In this document: piece after piece, positions 1 through 11,507 of the stretch | Numbering within the stretch: position 1 is the first letter of the stretch | Layout: the number at the start of each line of letters is the position of its first letter | Assembly (NCBI GenBank): GCA_963920575.1 | Contig: OY986975.1 | Location: 15,090,897 to 15,154,896 of the forward strand | DNA: 64,000 nt | Source of the DNA: Narthecium ossifragum | Taxonomy: Eukaryota > Streptophyta > Magnoliopsida > Dioscoreales > Nartheciaceae | Reading direction: 5' to 3' | Notes under the pieces: model-generated | Databases searched by the model: none | The model's input: the letters and a program-made list of their open reading frames with translations, nothing else | Told to the model about the DNA's origin: nothing | Made by a program: the position numbers and the translations under genes

Positions 1-483
1 CTAACTTCTTAATAGGAATATAATTTGAGGGCCCCCTTTCAAGTGGGGCCTTAGACAGCCACCTAAGTTGCCTAGGGGTTGGGCCGGCCCTCATGAGATC
101 ATGCATTTGTTCCTATTTGTGAAGCAAAACTAATTAAGTATTTGATCAAATCTCAAATGTCATGAGACAAGCTACCTTCAAATCTTGAGCTTTACTTCAA
201 AAATTTTTCCAAGTGGAGATCACAATTTTGGGGGCTTATATCCCATGATATGCTCACAACTTTATATTCATATCACATTATTCAAGATATCATAAGACCT
301 CCTGAAAAGATACTTTTAATATCTTAAAACTCATATCAAAAACTCCTCTCAGGGTTAATTTAATGTGAATATATGGAGTCAAAGATACTATGTAATATAC
401 ATCCTCTTGCTAATAAGATAAATACAATAGATTATCATATTGCACATGGGTGCATAATATAATGGTGAGATCTGCCGTCTTCA

Positions 484-865
484 ATGTGGAGATCATCACA
501 AATCGAGTTTAGTGCTATTAATCATTGTCAATTCAAGGAACCTCCATCGATAAAAACAAACGGCCGGATGAATCCGATCAAACTATCAAACTCATTCACA
601 CTGGTAGAACCAATAGCTTATTCGGTGAGAAACCTTACCTTACCCGGGCCCAACTCGTTTACCCGCTACCAAACAAACAACCGGCCGGATGATACCTATC
701 CAAAAAAAAGAAAAATGCAAAGATGATATCTATTCAACAACTAAACTCTATCACACTGGCAGAATCAATAGCTTACCGGGCGAGAAACCTGACCTTGACC
801 CAAGTTCAACCCGTTAACTGTTGTAAGACGATTAAACTATCGAACAAAACAACCCGTCGGATGAT
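484..865. repeat. Degenerate tandem repeat, left block (130-165 bp period)
   Basis: Copies share the phrases 'aatagctta', a GAGAAAC/CGAGAAAC box, 'caacccgttaac', 'accaaacaaacaaccggccggatga' (in parts) and 'cctatcc'. The GCTTA landmark recurs at 616 and 771 here and again at 2661, 2790 and 2952 in the right block, giving a period of about 130-165 bp. No coding potential is credible. The upstream 1-483 is AT-rich sequence in which I recognise nothing. Confidence 0.7.
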
Positions 866-984
866 ACCTATCCAAAAAAAAAGAGAGAATATTCAATAGG
901 GGCCGGAAAAAAATAGGGTTCAGCAATAGAACTCAATTTTTTTTGATATGGCAATAGAGGCCTATAGGACAGAAATGCCCCTAT

Positions 985-1660
985 AACCCCCCCCCCCACC
1001 ACCTCACCCCCCACCGGCGAGCCCCCCAGCCCCCCCCAAGCCGGCGGCGATCCCCGGTGCCCTCGTCGTCACCTCCTTCCTCGGCTCTCCGTTGCCGATC
1101 TCGCCGTCCAGATCCCGACTCCGATCCAGATCCCGACTCCGATCCAGATCCCATTCGATCCCTCCTTCCCCGGCTCCCCGTCGGCGCCACGGAGTGGAGA
1201 AGCGACTCCAATCCCGATCTCGCCATCCAGATCCCGACTCCGATCAAGATCCCGTCCGACCCCGTTGCCACTGCCCAGCTCCTCACCCTCCGTGCCATCG
1301 TCACCCGCCGACCAGATCCCGATCTCGCCGTCAAGATCCAAACTCCGATCCAGATCCCGTCGCCGCTGCCCAGCTCCTCACCCTCCGTGCCATCCTCAAC
1401 GCCGCCAGGCACCTCGCGGAGGCCCAGCTCCTCACCCTCCGGATCCCGTCACGATGATCCTGAGCTTGAGATCCGGACGACAACATAGCCGATGGTTGCG
1501 ACGTCCTTCCCCGAGCTCCCGACCTCAACGACCTCCCTCCTTCCCTAAGCTCCGCGTCGCCGCCACCTCCTTCTCCTGGCTCTGTGTCACCGCCAGATCC
1601 CGACGCTTCTTTCGTTCTCGTCGCTGCCACGACCCCTCCCCGACCTCCACGGCCTCCCTC
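985..1660. repeat. GC-rich internally repetitive segment
   Basis: C-rich sequence (average composition far above its AT-rich surroundings) built of imperfect repeats: 'agatcccgactccgatcc' (18 bp) recurs from about 1110, and a longer phrase 'cccagctcctcaccctccg' recurs near 1275, 1370 and 1428. It is open in several frames on both strands only because it lacks stops; codon-level signs of a protein are absent. It sits in an insert that separates two blocks of the tandem repeat and could be captured genic DNA in a Mutator-like element, but clear terminal repeats were not found. Confidence 0.55.
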
Positions 1661-1694
1661 CTACTAATCGGAACCCCCGGAACCCATCGACCTC

Positions 1695-2300
1695 CAAATC
1701 TGGAAAGTAACTTGTACATGGAAAGTAATTTGACAAATGTAGCTCGTACATATGAAAAGTAACTTGTACAATTGCAAAAAAATGGAAAGTAATTTACCAT
1801 GATTTTTATAATTGTTACATGTTTTTTTCAAAAAAAAGGAAAGTAATTTGTAGAATTGCAAAAATAGTGGAAAGTAACTTGTACATGGAAGGTAACTTCT
1901 AGAAATGTAGCTTGTATACATGCAAAGTAATTTGTACATGGAAAGTAACTTGTACAAATGTAACTTGTACACATGGAAAGTAACTTGTACAATTACAAAA
2001 AAGTGGAAAGTAACTTAACATGATTTCCATAATTTTTACAAGTTATTTTTCAAAAAAATGAAAAGTAACTTGTACAATTGCAAAAATAGTAGAAAGTAGC
2101 TTATACATAGAAAGTAACTTTTACAAATGTAGCTTGTATACTTGCAAAGTAACTTGTACAATTGCAAAAATAGTAGAAAGTAACTTGTATTTGGAAAGTA
2201 ACTTGTACACGTTACTTTCAACTAGTTACTTTCCATTGGTTTAATCTGGAAAGTAACTTACTTTTCATTAATTTAATCTGGAGAGCAACTTACTTTCCAT
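1695..2300. repeat. Array of GGAAAGTAACTTGTAC microrepeats
   Basis: About fourteen copies of a 13-18 bp word around 'ggaaagtaacttgtac' are separated by 'aattgcaaaaatagt' or 'aaatgtagc' spacers. There is a higher-order period of roughly 225 bp (the phrase 'tttttcaaaaaaa' plus the word recurs near 1820 and 2045). The array abuts the GC-rich segment and both appear to belong to one insert of about 900-2488. Confidence 0.8.
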
Positions 2301-2488
2301 TGGGAATACGAACAGTCATTAGGAATACGAACGGTCACTGAGAAGTCTTCCTATGTTGGGAATATTGTAAGGGCATTTTAGTACTAAAAAAAGGTGTTAG
2401 GGCCTAAATGCCTTAAGGAAAAGGTATCCGACATTTTGGGCAAATATTCCCTTCTCAGAGGCCTAAATGTCAATTATCTGAAAAAAAG

Positions 2489-3050
2489 GATGACACCTAT
2501 TCAATAGTTTATCGGATGAAAAGCCGACCTTGATTCGAGTCCAACCAATTAACCTGTTAACCCATTATCACACGAAGAAACTACCAAACAAATGCCCTGG
2601 TTGGATGAATCCTATGATCCTATCCAACAACTGAACTCATTCCAATTGGCAAATACAATAGCTTATCGGATGAGAAACTTGACCATGATCAAGTTCAACC
2701 CGTTAACCCATCGTAAGATGAACAAACTACCAAACAAACAGCCAACCGGATGAATCCTATCAAACTCATTCATACATGCATATCCAACAGCTTATTGGAT
2801 GAGAAACCCAACCTTGACCTGAGTCCAACCCATTCACCCATTAACTCGTTAACTCGTTAACCTATTATCAGACGAAGCAACTACCAAACAAATGACCGGC
2901 CGAATGAATCCTATCCAACAACTAAACTCATTCACACAGCCATATCCAATAGCTTATTAGGCGAGAAACCCGATCTTGATCTGATTTCAACCTGTTAACC
3001 CGTCATCGGACCTACCATACAAAGGCCAATCTGAAACTCGGAGCTCCGCT
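2489..3050. repeat. Degenerate tandem repeat, right block
   Basis: Four further copies of the repeat seen at 484-865, recognised by GCTTAT.GGATGAGAAAC and 'caacccgttaacccgt' landmarks. The two blocks were probably continuous before the 900-2488 insert arrived. Confidence 0.7.
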
Positions 3051-3060
3051 AGGGTATCAG

Positions 3061-3293
3061 ACCAAGCTTGAGGGACCGTTTGGTGTGGGGATAGCTTATT
3101 CCGGATTAAAAGGGGTTAATGAAGTTTGGGGATATGAAAAGTGGAGTTATCTAATGGGGATAGAAAAAAGTAGAGTGGTAGTGATATATGGAATAGGTAT
3201 AAAATAATAATTATTATTTTTGATCTTTGGGGATACGTAGGTAGGGATAATGGGGATAATAACCATCCTTATCCCTAGATCAAACAAGGGCTG
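3061..3293. mobile_element. MITE-like element
   Basis: The block opens with 'gggaccgtttggtgtggg' and closes with 'cctagatcaaacaaggg', an imperfect inverted repeat of the kind seen at the ends of many small plant DNA transposons. The interior is short, AT-rich and rich in 'ggggata' phrases with no ORF. A target-site duplication was not resolved, so the superfamily is left open. Confidence 0.45.
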
Positions 3294-3603
3294 AAGAGTT
3301 CCAACATACGCTCAGCTAATAGGGAGCATTTATTTATGGGTAAAGATCATGTTTCTGATTAGATGATTGACACATTCAATCGGTAAATGTCACACATTCT
3401 AATCTATCGGTACTAGGTGACTCATCTACCGATTGAGGGCATGTACATCTGTACCCCAATCGGGGTCCATTATTTATTACTTTTCTTAAACGACAAAAAT
3501 CCACAAAATAAATAATTAATACAAAAAAGAATAAATATTCCATTCCGTTCATACATAACAACAGGCCAAATGGATCCCTTTCGTAGCGACCGTGTTCTCT
3601 CTC

Positions 3604-3610
3604 TATAAAT
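3604..3610 (+). promoter_or_regulatory. TATA box of the PUB45-like gene
   Basis: TATAAAT within 'ctctataaatcctctctcgcc', followed by a CT-rich stretch typical of plant transcription starts. It lies about 550 nt upstream of the first coding exon, leaving room for a long leader. A start near 3635 is inferred from the usual 30-nt spacing. Confidence 0.6.
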
Positions 3611-3634
3611 CCTCTCTCGCCTCTTCGATCGCTC

Positions 3635-4152
3635 GATTGTGGTGAAAGAAAGCATAATTCCTCATAGGAAGGGATGGGATCTCGATGGTCGATCTCTGCC
3701 GTGGATGGCGGATGAGGCTTTGTTGGGATTTCTTCTCGATTTTTTTGTCGGTTCCTGCTGCTCGGAGAACACTTGAATCATTGGATTTAATGGGTTAATT
3801 CGTATCTGGATAGAGTTTTTGATTCGTATTTGGTCTTTTGGAGAGGAAAGAATTGGTTTTGTGGGTGATTTTAAGCTGAACATGATCTTGTGAGCTGATT
3901 CACCTCGCTCGGAGAACACTTGAGTCATCGGATTTAATGGATAAAGATAGCTTTTTGATCGAAAAGAACTAGGTTTTGTGTGATTTTAAGCAGAACAAGA
4001 TCTTGTGAGTTGATTCACCTCGCGATTTTTAGAAGTTTTCTGTTTTCATTAAGTTAGCGATACGTATAAATTGTGTGAATTTGAAGCTAAGTGTGGTCTC
4101 TTATCATTTTATTTTATTTTAAGGTGAGTAAGGCTATCTATAGTGGGTGATC
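3635..4152 (+). other. 5' leader with an internal duplication
   Basis: Noncoding leader (possibly with its own intron) of the U-box gene. Two adjacent blocks, about 3755-3907 and 3908-4022, repeat the same succession of phrases: 'cggagaacacttga.tca', 'ggatttaatgg', 'ggttttgtg', 'gattttaag', 'gatcttgtgag', 'tgattcacctcgc'. This is a tandem duplication of roughly 115-150 bp. Confidence 0.55.
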
Positions 4153-7100
4153 ATGGATGGTGCTGAGATTGAGGAGAATGTTTTCATTGCTGGAGTTGCG
4201 AAGGTGGTTCTTTGCTTTTTTCTGTAATCTGCAGCAGTTAAGGTGGAATTAGATGAAAGATATTCATGTTGGTTTGCCATAGTTGCATTGCCAATTTTTT
4301 TGAACATGTCTTCTGTTTATGACAAGATGCATCTATTACTATTAGTATTGTTATTAGAGCATCCAAGCAGTAAAAGAAGCATTCTATGGATTTTTCTGGT
4401 TTCTATGTTGTTTCCAGATTAAATAATTACTCTACTAAGCAAGTTATCTTGTCTTTAAGTCACCCCTAAATCTGAGAAAAACAATAAGTTGGAATATTTA
4501 TAAAAAAAAAGCGATGTGAACAGCGGTTCTTAGTTTATGGTTTTTCTAAGAGAATTAAAGAGCCAACAGGGGAGTTTTTCTTAATATGAGGAAATTTCTT
4601 TGCTCAGCCTATGTGATTAACCTTTGTCGTTCATTTACAGTTGCATGGAGAGATGTGTAGGAAGTTGTCTGCAATTGTTTGCAAAGTTATGTCAATCTTT
4701 CCTGCCATTGAAGCAGCAAGACCCAGAAGCAAGTCAGGGATAGAGGGGCTTTGTGCTTTGCATGTTTCTCTTGACAAGGCCAAGAACCTTCTTCAGCATT
4801 GCTCAGAATGCAGCAAGCTTTACTTGGTGATTTTTCTTTCGTTTTCTTATAATTGGTCATCCTTTTCATTTGCTACCTTTGGTTGCACTTTACTTGAAAG
4901 TTGAAATAAGGCAAAGCTCTACTTATGTAATGTTGATTTCTTAAGGCAAGAAGAACATGACAAAAAGTGTTGCTTTCTTAAAGTAGTTGTTTCTTGAGGA
5001 ATAGTACATCATGAATGGAGGGTATCTGCCCATCTTTTTCTGCATGTAGAGATCTGGAGCACGAACTATGTAGAATAGATCAAGAAAGAGGAGTCTAGTA
5101 TAAAATGACCTCTAGGATCTTTGTATTCCATCTGATTTTCATCCTTTCTTAAAGACGAAAAATTACTTCTTGCTTTCTTCTATGCATAATGTATTAGCTA
5201 TTGTCACATTACTGGCGTGCTTCCTGAACTCATGGATGTTAAGTTAAAATACAATGTACTTTTAAGAAAGCCTAGCTTGTCCCTTGAAGACTGTGAAGCA
5301 GTTATTGATGCTGAGTAAACAATCCTTGAAACATTACCACTGCGTAGACACAAAGCTATATTGTGTGCACATTGAATTCTTTCAAGCATATATCTCAGTC
5401 ACTTGAGTAAATTGGACCTTGATGCATGCAATATGGTGAATTTTCAGCCTGTATCGAAACACTTTTTCACATAGCACTCGAAATTTTTGGTTTCAGAGCA
5501 TCTATGGTTCACCTCTTTAAATAGTTGGAGGACTACTTTCTAACCCAATATGTTTTTTTTCTTATGGGTATGCACATCATTTTGATTTTTCAGGCAATTA
5601 CTGGGGAAGGCATTCTTATGAAGTTTGAGAAGGTTCGATGTGCTCTTCAAGAAAGTCTTAGGCGTGTCGAAGACATAGTCCCACAAGCTATTGGTTGTAA
5701 GGTATGAACTCATTGAGTAGGCTTATGGTCCACACCATAACCATCTTTTCTGTACATTTACAGAGCTCTTGTAGATCTTAGTTTGGTGTCTCAGTCTCCT
5801 TCATCTGGCTTTTAAAACTATATTATGGTGATATGGTTTAATCTCATTGCTACAATGTTCATTCTACATAGATTTTGTGATTGTCGTGTTCTTTGAAAAC
5901 TCTTCACGCGCTTAGTTTTATTTCTCTATTCAAATTAGGATTTGTGCCATTTGGCCTTTTCTCACGTGTCAAGCGATGTGTGAGATGTGTATTTCTCAAA
6001 GTGACATAATCCTATCAGAAACCTTACCCGTCATAGATCATAGCATTTTGACATCAATTTAATTGAGCGGGCTTATTTGCTGCCAGTCCTATTGATGGAA
6101 CATGCTCATCTATTTTCCACTATTTTATCATGGATGGTTGATCCATAGACTGGAAACCTGGTTTGAGAAGTTAATTGGAGTTTGTAGATGTATATCAGAA
6201 AGAATTAGTATCATATTCTGTGCACTGTCATCCATAAAGTTCGAAATATCACCTTTCCCCTTGGATTCTTCAAAATTTTTTAGATCCCTCTATATTGTGA
6301 AGATTATAGAACATTCTCCCTTCCCTCGTCTAATTGATTGATTTAACCATGGTTAAGATTCAACTCTGCTAAGGAAAAAAATGTCTAAACTACCCTCGGT
6401 TGGTAAATCCTTTGGAATGAATGGCATTTCAAGCTCTCCTGCCTTAAAAGGCTGGCATGCATGAGAGAAAACTCATTTCCTTTTATGTTATTTTTCTACC
6501 CCCAATCTCCGAAAGTTAATCCGGTAAATGAAGATGGGGATGACCGTGATATTTTTCTTCATGATGTTCTTGAAGTGTAAGTTGGAGACCAAAATAGATG
6601 GTGATGAAGAGGATGAAGTCTTTCCGATACGGACCCAAAGTTTTCTTGCTATTATGGGTGTCTCTCATTGACTAGAAGAAAGAGTACATCTTCTCTTGCT
6701 TAGCTTCTAGGATACTGGGGAGTGGCAGTTTTACCTCCTAAAATCCTTGCAATAATTACTCAATGCACAAGAACAGATGAAAGGTATAAATGGCTAGGCA
6801 CTTGTCTTTGTTGTAAAACTAATGACCTCCACACTAGAGGTTATGAGCACGACCCTGCTAGAGGCATTCGTATGAAGAACTTCTGTTTGGTTATCTATCC
6901 ACCCACTCACCATCAGTTTGTGCTTGGGATATGCCGACAAGGATGTGTGTAGGGACTGTAAGCTAGGATCAGAGGCTCAAGTTCTAAAAAAGTGAAGACA
7001 TGGCCTCCCTGTCTACCAAGAATTTCTTAGATTGCATAAAATGAAATTTGTATTCTCTTCTGCAAATGAACTTAATGTTTCTTACTTATAATATCAGCTC

Positions 7101-9514
7101 ATGGAGATTGCATGTGAGCTGGAGGGAACTTTGTTTGAATTGGATGAGTCAGAGAAGCAGGTGGGTGAAGAGGTAATCACATTACTTCAGAAGAATCAGA
7201 AATGTAACAGCTCCGGCTATGGTGGAGAACTGGAAACCTTTCACCAAGCTGCTCTAAAGTTTGGTATAATGTCCTCTAGAGCAGCTCTAACTGAAAGAAG
7301 AGCTCTCAAGAAGCTTATTGAAAGAGCCCGTTTGGATGAAGACAAGCGGAAGGAATCTATTGTCGCATATTTGTTGTATCTAATGCGAAAATATTCTCAA
7401 TTGTTCAAAAGTGACGCTGCAGATGATAGTGATTCTCAATGCTCAGGTCCATGTTCCCCCACGTTGCTAGGCTCTTTTGAAGAGGTCTCTAGCCCAGGTG
7501 GATACAACCATGCTTTGGATAGAAAACTTTCCAAGCTTAGGTCTTCTGCTTTTGATCAAAATGGGGTGAATTCAGGGAGCATGCCAATACCTCCTGAAGA
7601 ATTCAGATGCCCTATATCCTTGCAGCTTATGTATGATCCAGTCATCATATTGTCAGGTCAGACCTATGAACGTGCTTGCATTGAGAAATGGCTCAACGAT
7701 GGGCATAGCGCCTGCCCTAAAACCCAGCGGCAGTTGTCTCACCTCCATTTGACTCCAAATTACTGTGTTAAAGGCCTGATTGCTAGTTGGTGTGAACAGA
7801 ATGGTATGCCCGTTCCAGATGGCCCACCTGAATCTCTTGATGTAGATTATTCACCGGAAGCTTTGTCGCCGTGTGGGTCCTCTGACTCCAGATCCTATGG
7901 GAGTATTGACTCTTCCAAGCTAAAGTGTATTAAGGTGGTTCCTTCAGAGGAAAGCAGTTCGCCAGAAGAGCAAGAGTGAACTGAAAGGCGCGATTCTTAT
8001 TGCAATTTTTTACAGGATAGCCCAGTGGATGAGGTTGAAATATATGAGAGCTTGTTGGCAGTGTTGCATGGAGGGGATAAAAAGGGAAATCAACACAGAG
8101 CAATGGAGCAGATAAGGCTTGTGTTAAAAAATGATGAGGAGGCAAGGGTCTACATGGGTGCAAACGGTTTTGTTGAGGCCCTGGTCCACTTTATGAGGTT
8201 GGCTCTTAATGAAGGGGATGCAAAGGCGCTGGAGGCTGGTGCCATGGCTCTTTTCAATCTTGCTACTGACAACGACAGGTATGAAATCTCAATTTGACTT
8301 TTTAGCTTATAGAGAATTCCCATGATTTTGTTAGCATTGTTTTGCTCATTAGCATCATGGACAAGGTGTCCTAGAAAAATGAATATAATCAGATCAAAAT
8401 TTAATATTGCCTAAAATTGCTCTTTCTAGAAGCGTATTGTGCAGTTCCAAAGCAGTACTTCTGATCACCGTTTATTGAGTTCGAATTTAGAATCAATTTG
8501 GCATGGAACTATGCAATCAGATGATCATGCATTTCTCCCATTTCGACCGAATCATGTTGCATGTTTGGTTTCTTAATGGGACCGCTGCTTTCTAGCATCC
8601 AAGAAACTTTGCCTTTGCTAAATCCTAACAAATTACTTCTTGCCAAAAGAGATTTATAAGGTCACTATTAACTTCCTGATCAGTTTCCTGCTTTTAATTT
8701 TCTTTTGCATTTCAGGAACAAGGAACTTCTTGTCTCAGCTGGACTGATACCTCTGCTTGAGCAGATGATGTCACACCCTGAAACCTACGAATCCACTGCT
8801 TCTCTCTACCTTAATCTCTCCTGTCTTGAGGAAGCCAAGGCCATCATTGGCACGAGTGAGGCAGTCCCTTTCTTGGTTCAGCTACTACAGTCCCACAGCT
8901 CCAAGAGCATTTCCTGCAAGCATGATGCACTCTATACCCTGTACAACATCTCCAGCGACTCAACCAGTATACCTTTCCTAGTGTCCTCGGGCATCACTGA
9001 GGGCCTCCAAGACCTCCTCATGAATCCCTCAGAGGATGCCAGTTCCTCATGGGCGGAAAAGGCCCTTGCAGTCCTCATAAACTTAGCATTGAGCAAGGAT
9101 GGCAAGGATGGGATAATGTCAACCCCAGTCCTGATTAGTTCAATAGCAGTTCTACTGGATATTGGTGAACCTGCAGAACAAGAGCAAGCATTGTCCTGCC
9201 TCCTCATCCTATGTAATCGTGACTATGAATGCAGTCATATTGTGTTACAAGAAGGGGTGATACCAGCACTTTTATCCATCTCGGCAATTGGGACTCCGAG
9301 GGGGGAGAAGAAGGCACAGAAGCTGCTTAAGCTTTTCCGGGAGCAGTGGCAGCGTGAAACGTCGCCTGTCCGCAAGCAACAACATCGTGAATTGACGAAC
9401 AGTAAATATATATCAACCGATATAAAGCCCCTTTGTATGTCAAGATCAAAGAGTCTCGGTCGGTCATTGAGCTCAGTGTGGAAGAACATAAACTTTCCAC
9501 TGTATCAGTGCTAA
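4153..9514 (+). CDS. PUB45: U-box/ARM-repeat E3 ubiquitin ligase, PUB45/PUB6 type
   Basis: Plant U-box E3 ligase that would transfer ubiquitin from an E2 to substrates bound by its ARM repeats. Exons: 4153-4203, 4641-4826, 5594-5701, 7098-7934 (or to about 7975), 8016-8278, 8716-9514; all have GT/AG edges and phases agree. The start ATG gives a short acidic leader followed by LHGEM, as in PUB45 relatives. The U-box N-terminal domain (about residues 1-270) contains EAARPRSKSGI and ALKKLIERAR. The U-box (about 280-355) has FRCPISLQLMYDPVI, SGQTYER and CPKTQ. C-terminal ARM repeats carry KDDEEARVYMGANGFVEAL, ALYLNLSC-like and EQEQALSCLLILCN segments. Predicted length is about 747 aa, close to the 760-770 usual for the family. 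The exon 4/5 junction is uncertain: conserved-looking codons run to a TGA at 7977. No zinc ligands are expected in a U-box. Identity is firm; the exact Arabidopsis orthologue (PUB45, PUB6 or PUB7) is not. Confidence 0.93.
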
Positions 9515-10036
9515 GTCTAGCTATGTAAATCCTTCTTTTGGTATTTTAAGCCCTGTATTTTTATCGCTTCAATAGGGTTCCAGGGCATTTTCCCTTTGCC
9601 ATTGTTAATCCACAGATGTTCAGAACCATCCTTTGCCATTGTTAATCCACAAATTTCAGGAATAACCAGGTCAAGGGTTATTCTTGAAATTTATTCCCGT
9701 ACCAAACGGGACCAAAAGTTCCTATAAAACTCTCTTTTCTATATTGTCCCGGTCTCATATACTGGTCTTTTTTCTCTAACTGTAAGGCTATAAAGTGGAT
9801 GAAATAACATGAGTCTTCTACTCTCTATTTATGGGAGACATTATCATAGCATGTTCTGGAGAGCCTTCTTGGGGCAAGCTACAAAACTCGTAAAGAGTAG
9901 TGATAGCAACTCATTCAACTGCAAACACAGAGTAACAGATCTACAACTTTCTATCCTCAGGAAACATTAACAAATTCAAAACATTCCAAGAAAGAAGGAA
10001 GAGATCAAAGAGATATATACATGCACCAAAAAGGCT
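9515..10036. other. Intergenic, two convergent 3' ends
   Basis: Contains the 3' untranslated region of the U-box gene and that of the following minus-strand gene. The phrase 'tttgccattgttaatccaca' occurs twice (about 9594 and 9632). No AATAAA signal stands out and no gene is seen. Confidence 0.5.
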
Positions 10037-11507
10037 CTACTGGTCTTTCTTTCCTCCCGAACGTTTCTCCTGCCAAGCTTCATTGAACAGGTCCAGAATC
10101 GGATCCATTGGGACGATCTGGCTTGCTGGCAAGTGTGTTGCAGCCTTCGATTCAGCTTCATCTCCAAAAATCACATCTCTACGAGGACTTGGTTGTTTCT
10201 GCTCTCTGCCGTTTCCATCCACCATTCCCATCTTCTCTAGTTCACCCATGATCTCCCTGCATGCGTTCTCAACTTCCTTTATATCGTCCTCCGCGTTCTT
10301 AGCATGCCTTTCTTCGTCGTCAGTTTCAACCAACTTTGTTGCATCTTTACTTTCGGTATCTACTGTCGCGTCTTCTGCCATTGTAGGTTGTTCATCGCAC
10401 TTTATGTCGACCATGATATCCCTTTCATTACGTGACCTTGAATTCGTTATTGTGGAAAACAAGTAATCCAGCTTCCTCCAGGCCCAGCCGCTCAATGGCA
10501 CATCATGGATCAGTTCAGCAAAACGACCGATCGCATCGTCAAAAATCTTCGGAAAATGATCGGCAAGGTGGGCTACGTCATCGAGCTTGCTAAATATTGC
10601 TTCAGAGGATGGAAAAATGGCTATTGCCATGTCTTGAGCAGCCAGGATTTGATCATCGATGAAGGCAAGCATTGACAGCCAGTAATGCAGCACGGGGGTC
10701 ACAATGTAGCTTGTCATTGATGCCACTTTTTGTACCAGAGAGCCCACTGGACCGCCAAACTCTTCAGCTTTTTGGTAGGCTTTGCATGCAATGGAAAGGA
10801 AGGAAGACCCACAGATGTATAGGAGGCGTGGCCTGTGATTTCTCGTATATTGTATCGTGGAACCCTGCAAAGTTTGATAATGTAAGGAGCATTTTGATGC
10901 TGCAAAATGTATAATTCAGCACAAGCTATAAACTGCGAAAGGAGAATCCAGACTAGGAACATGTTCTGAATTGAAAATTCCGTGTGTGGTGCTGAATCTT
11001 TCCTCGTGGGAAGGCATTATAACTTCTGCAGCTTGTTTGCAACTAAGGGTACTTTGTTAACATATAGTCTCTTGTGCCTTATAATGCTAGAGTTTTCTTA
11101 ACCATCATGGAACTAGACTCTTTTATTTCAGAAACAACAAGTATAGGGGATCTTGGAGGTTGCACCACTTTTAGATTGTGCGGTAGCTCAGTTCCATGAG
11201 GCAGGTCACTTGCTTGTATATAGGCATACTTCCACTAGTACTTATGTTGGTATTTGGACTCAATGCCTATCCTTTTGAAGTCGATAACAATTAATATACA
11301 ACCAATCTCTAAGAAGCACAAAACCAAGTTCAAAACATGAATATAGCCAAAAGAGATAGATGGTGCTGGATAGACCTTTTTAAAGAGATTCAAGCGATGA
11401 TATCTTACAATTCTCTACTATAAATACAACAGAAACATAAATAGATTTTGGAATCTAAACCAGAGAATACCCTTTTTTACGGACTTGACTCGCCTCTGTG
11501 TCTCCAT
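10037..11507 (-). CDS. Uncharacterised plant protein, possibly REF/SRPP-like
   Basis: Main exon is complement(10037-10864), 275 codons to a TAG. It is entered through a good acceptor (TTTGCAG before GGTTCC) with phase 0. I propose exon 1 as complement(11481-11507): an ATG followed by eight codons (METQRRVKS) and a GTAAAA donor, also phase 0, giving about 284 aa and a 614-nt intron. The N-terminal half is hydrophobic to amphipathic (LLYICGSSFLSIACKAYQKA, then a GGPVGSLVQKV segment and PVLHYWLSMLAFIDDQI). The C-terminal half is acidic and lysine-rich with a coiled-coil-like EDDIKEVENACREIMGELEKM stretch in part. The order 'K..GGPV..V...V.PV...ML.F.D' loosely recalls rubber elongation factor/small rubber particle proteins, but this is weak. 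I do not recognise the family with certainty. Confidence 0.6.

Noticed and set aside
981..1762. Several overlapping open frames on both strands
   Set aside because: They arise in C-rich tandem repeats lacking stop codons; products are Pro/Ser/Arg strings with no domain and no preferred strand.
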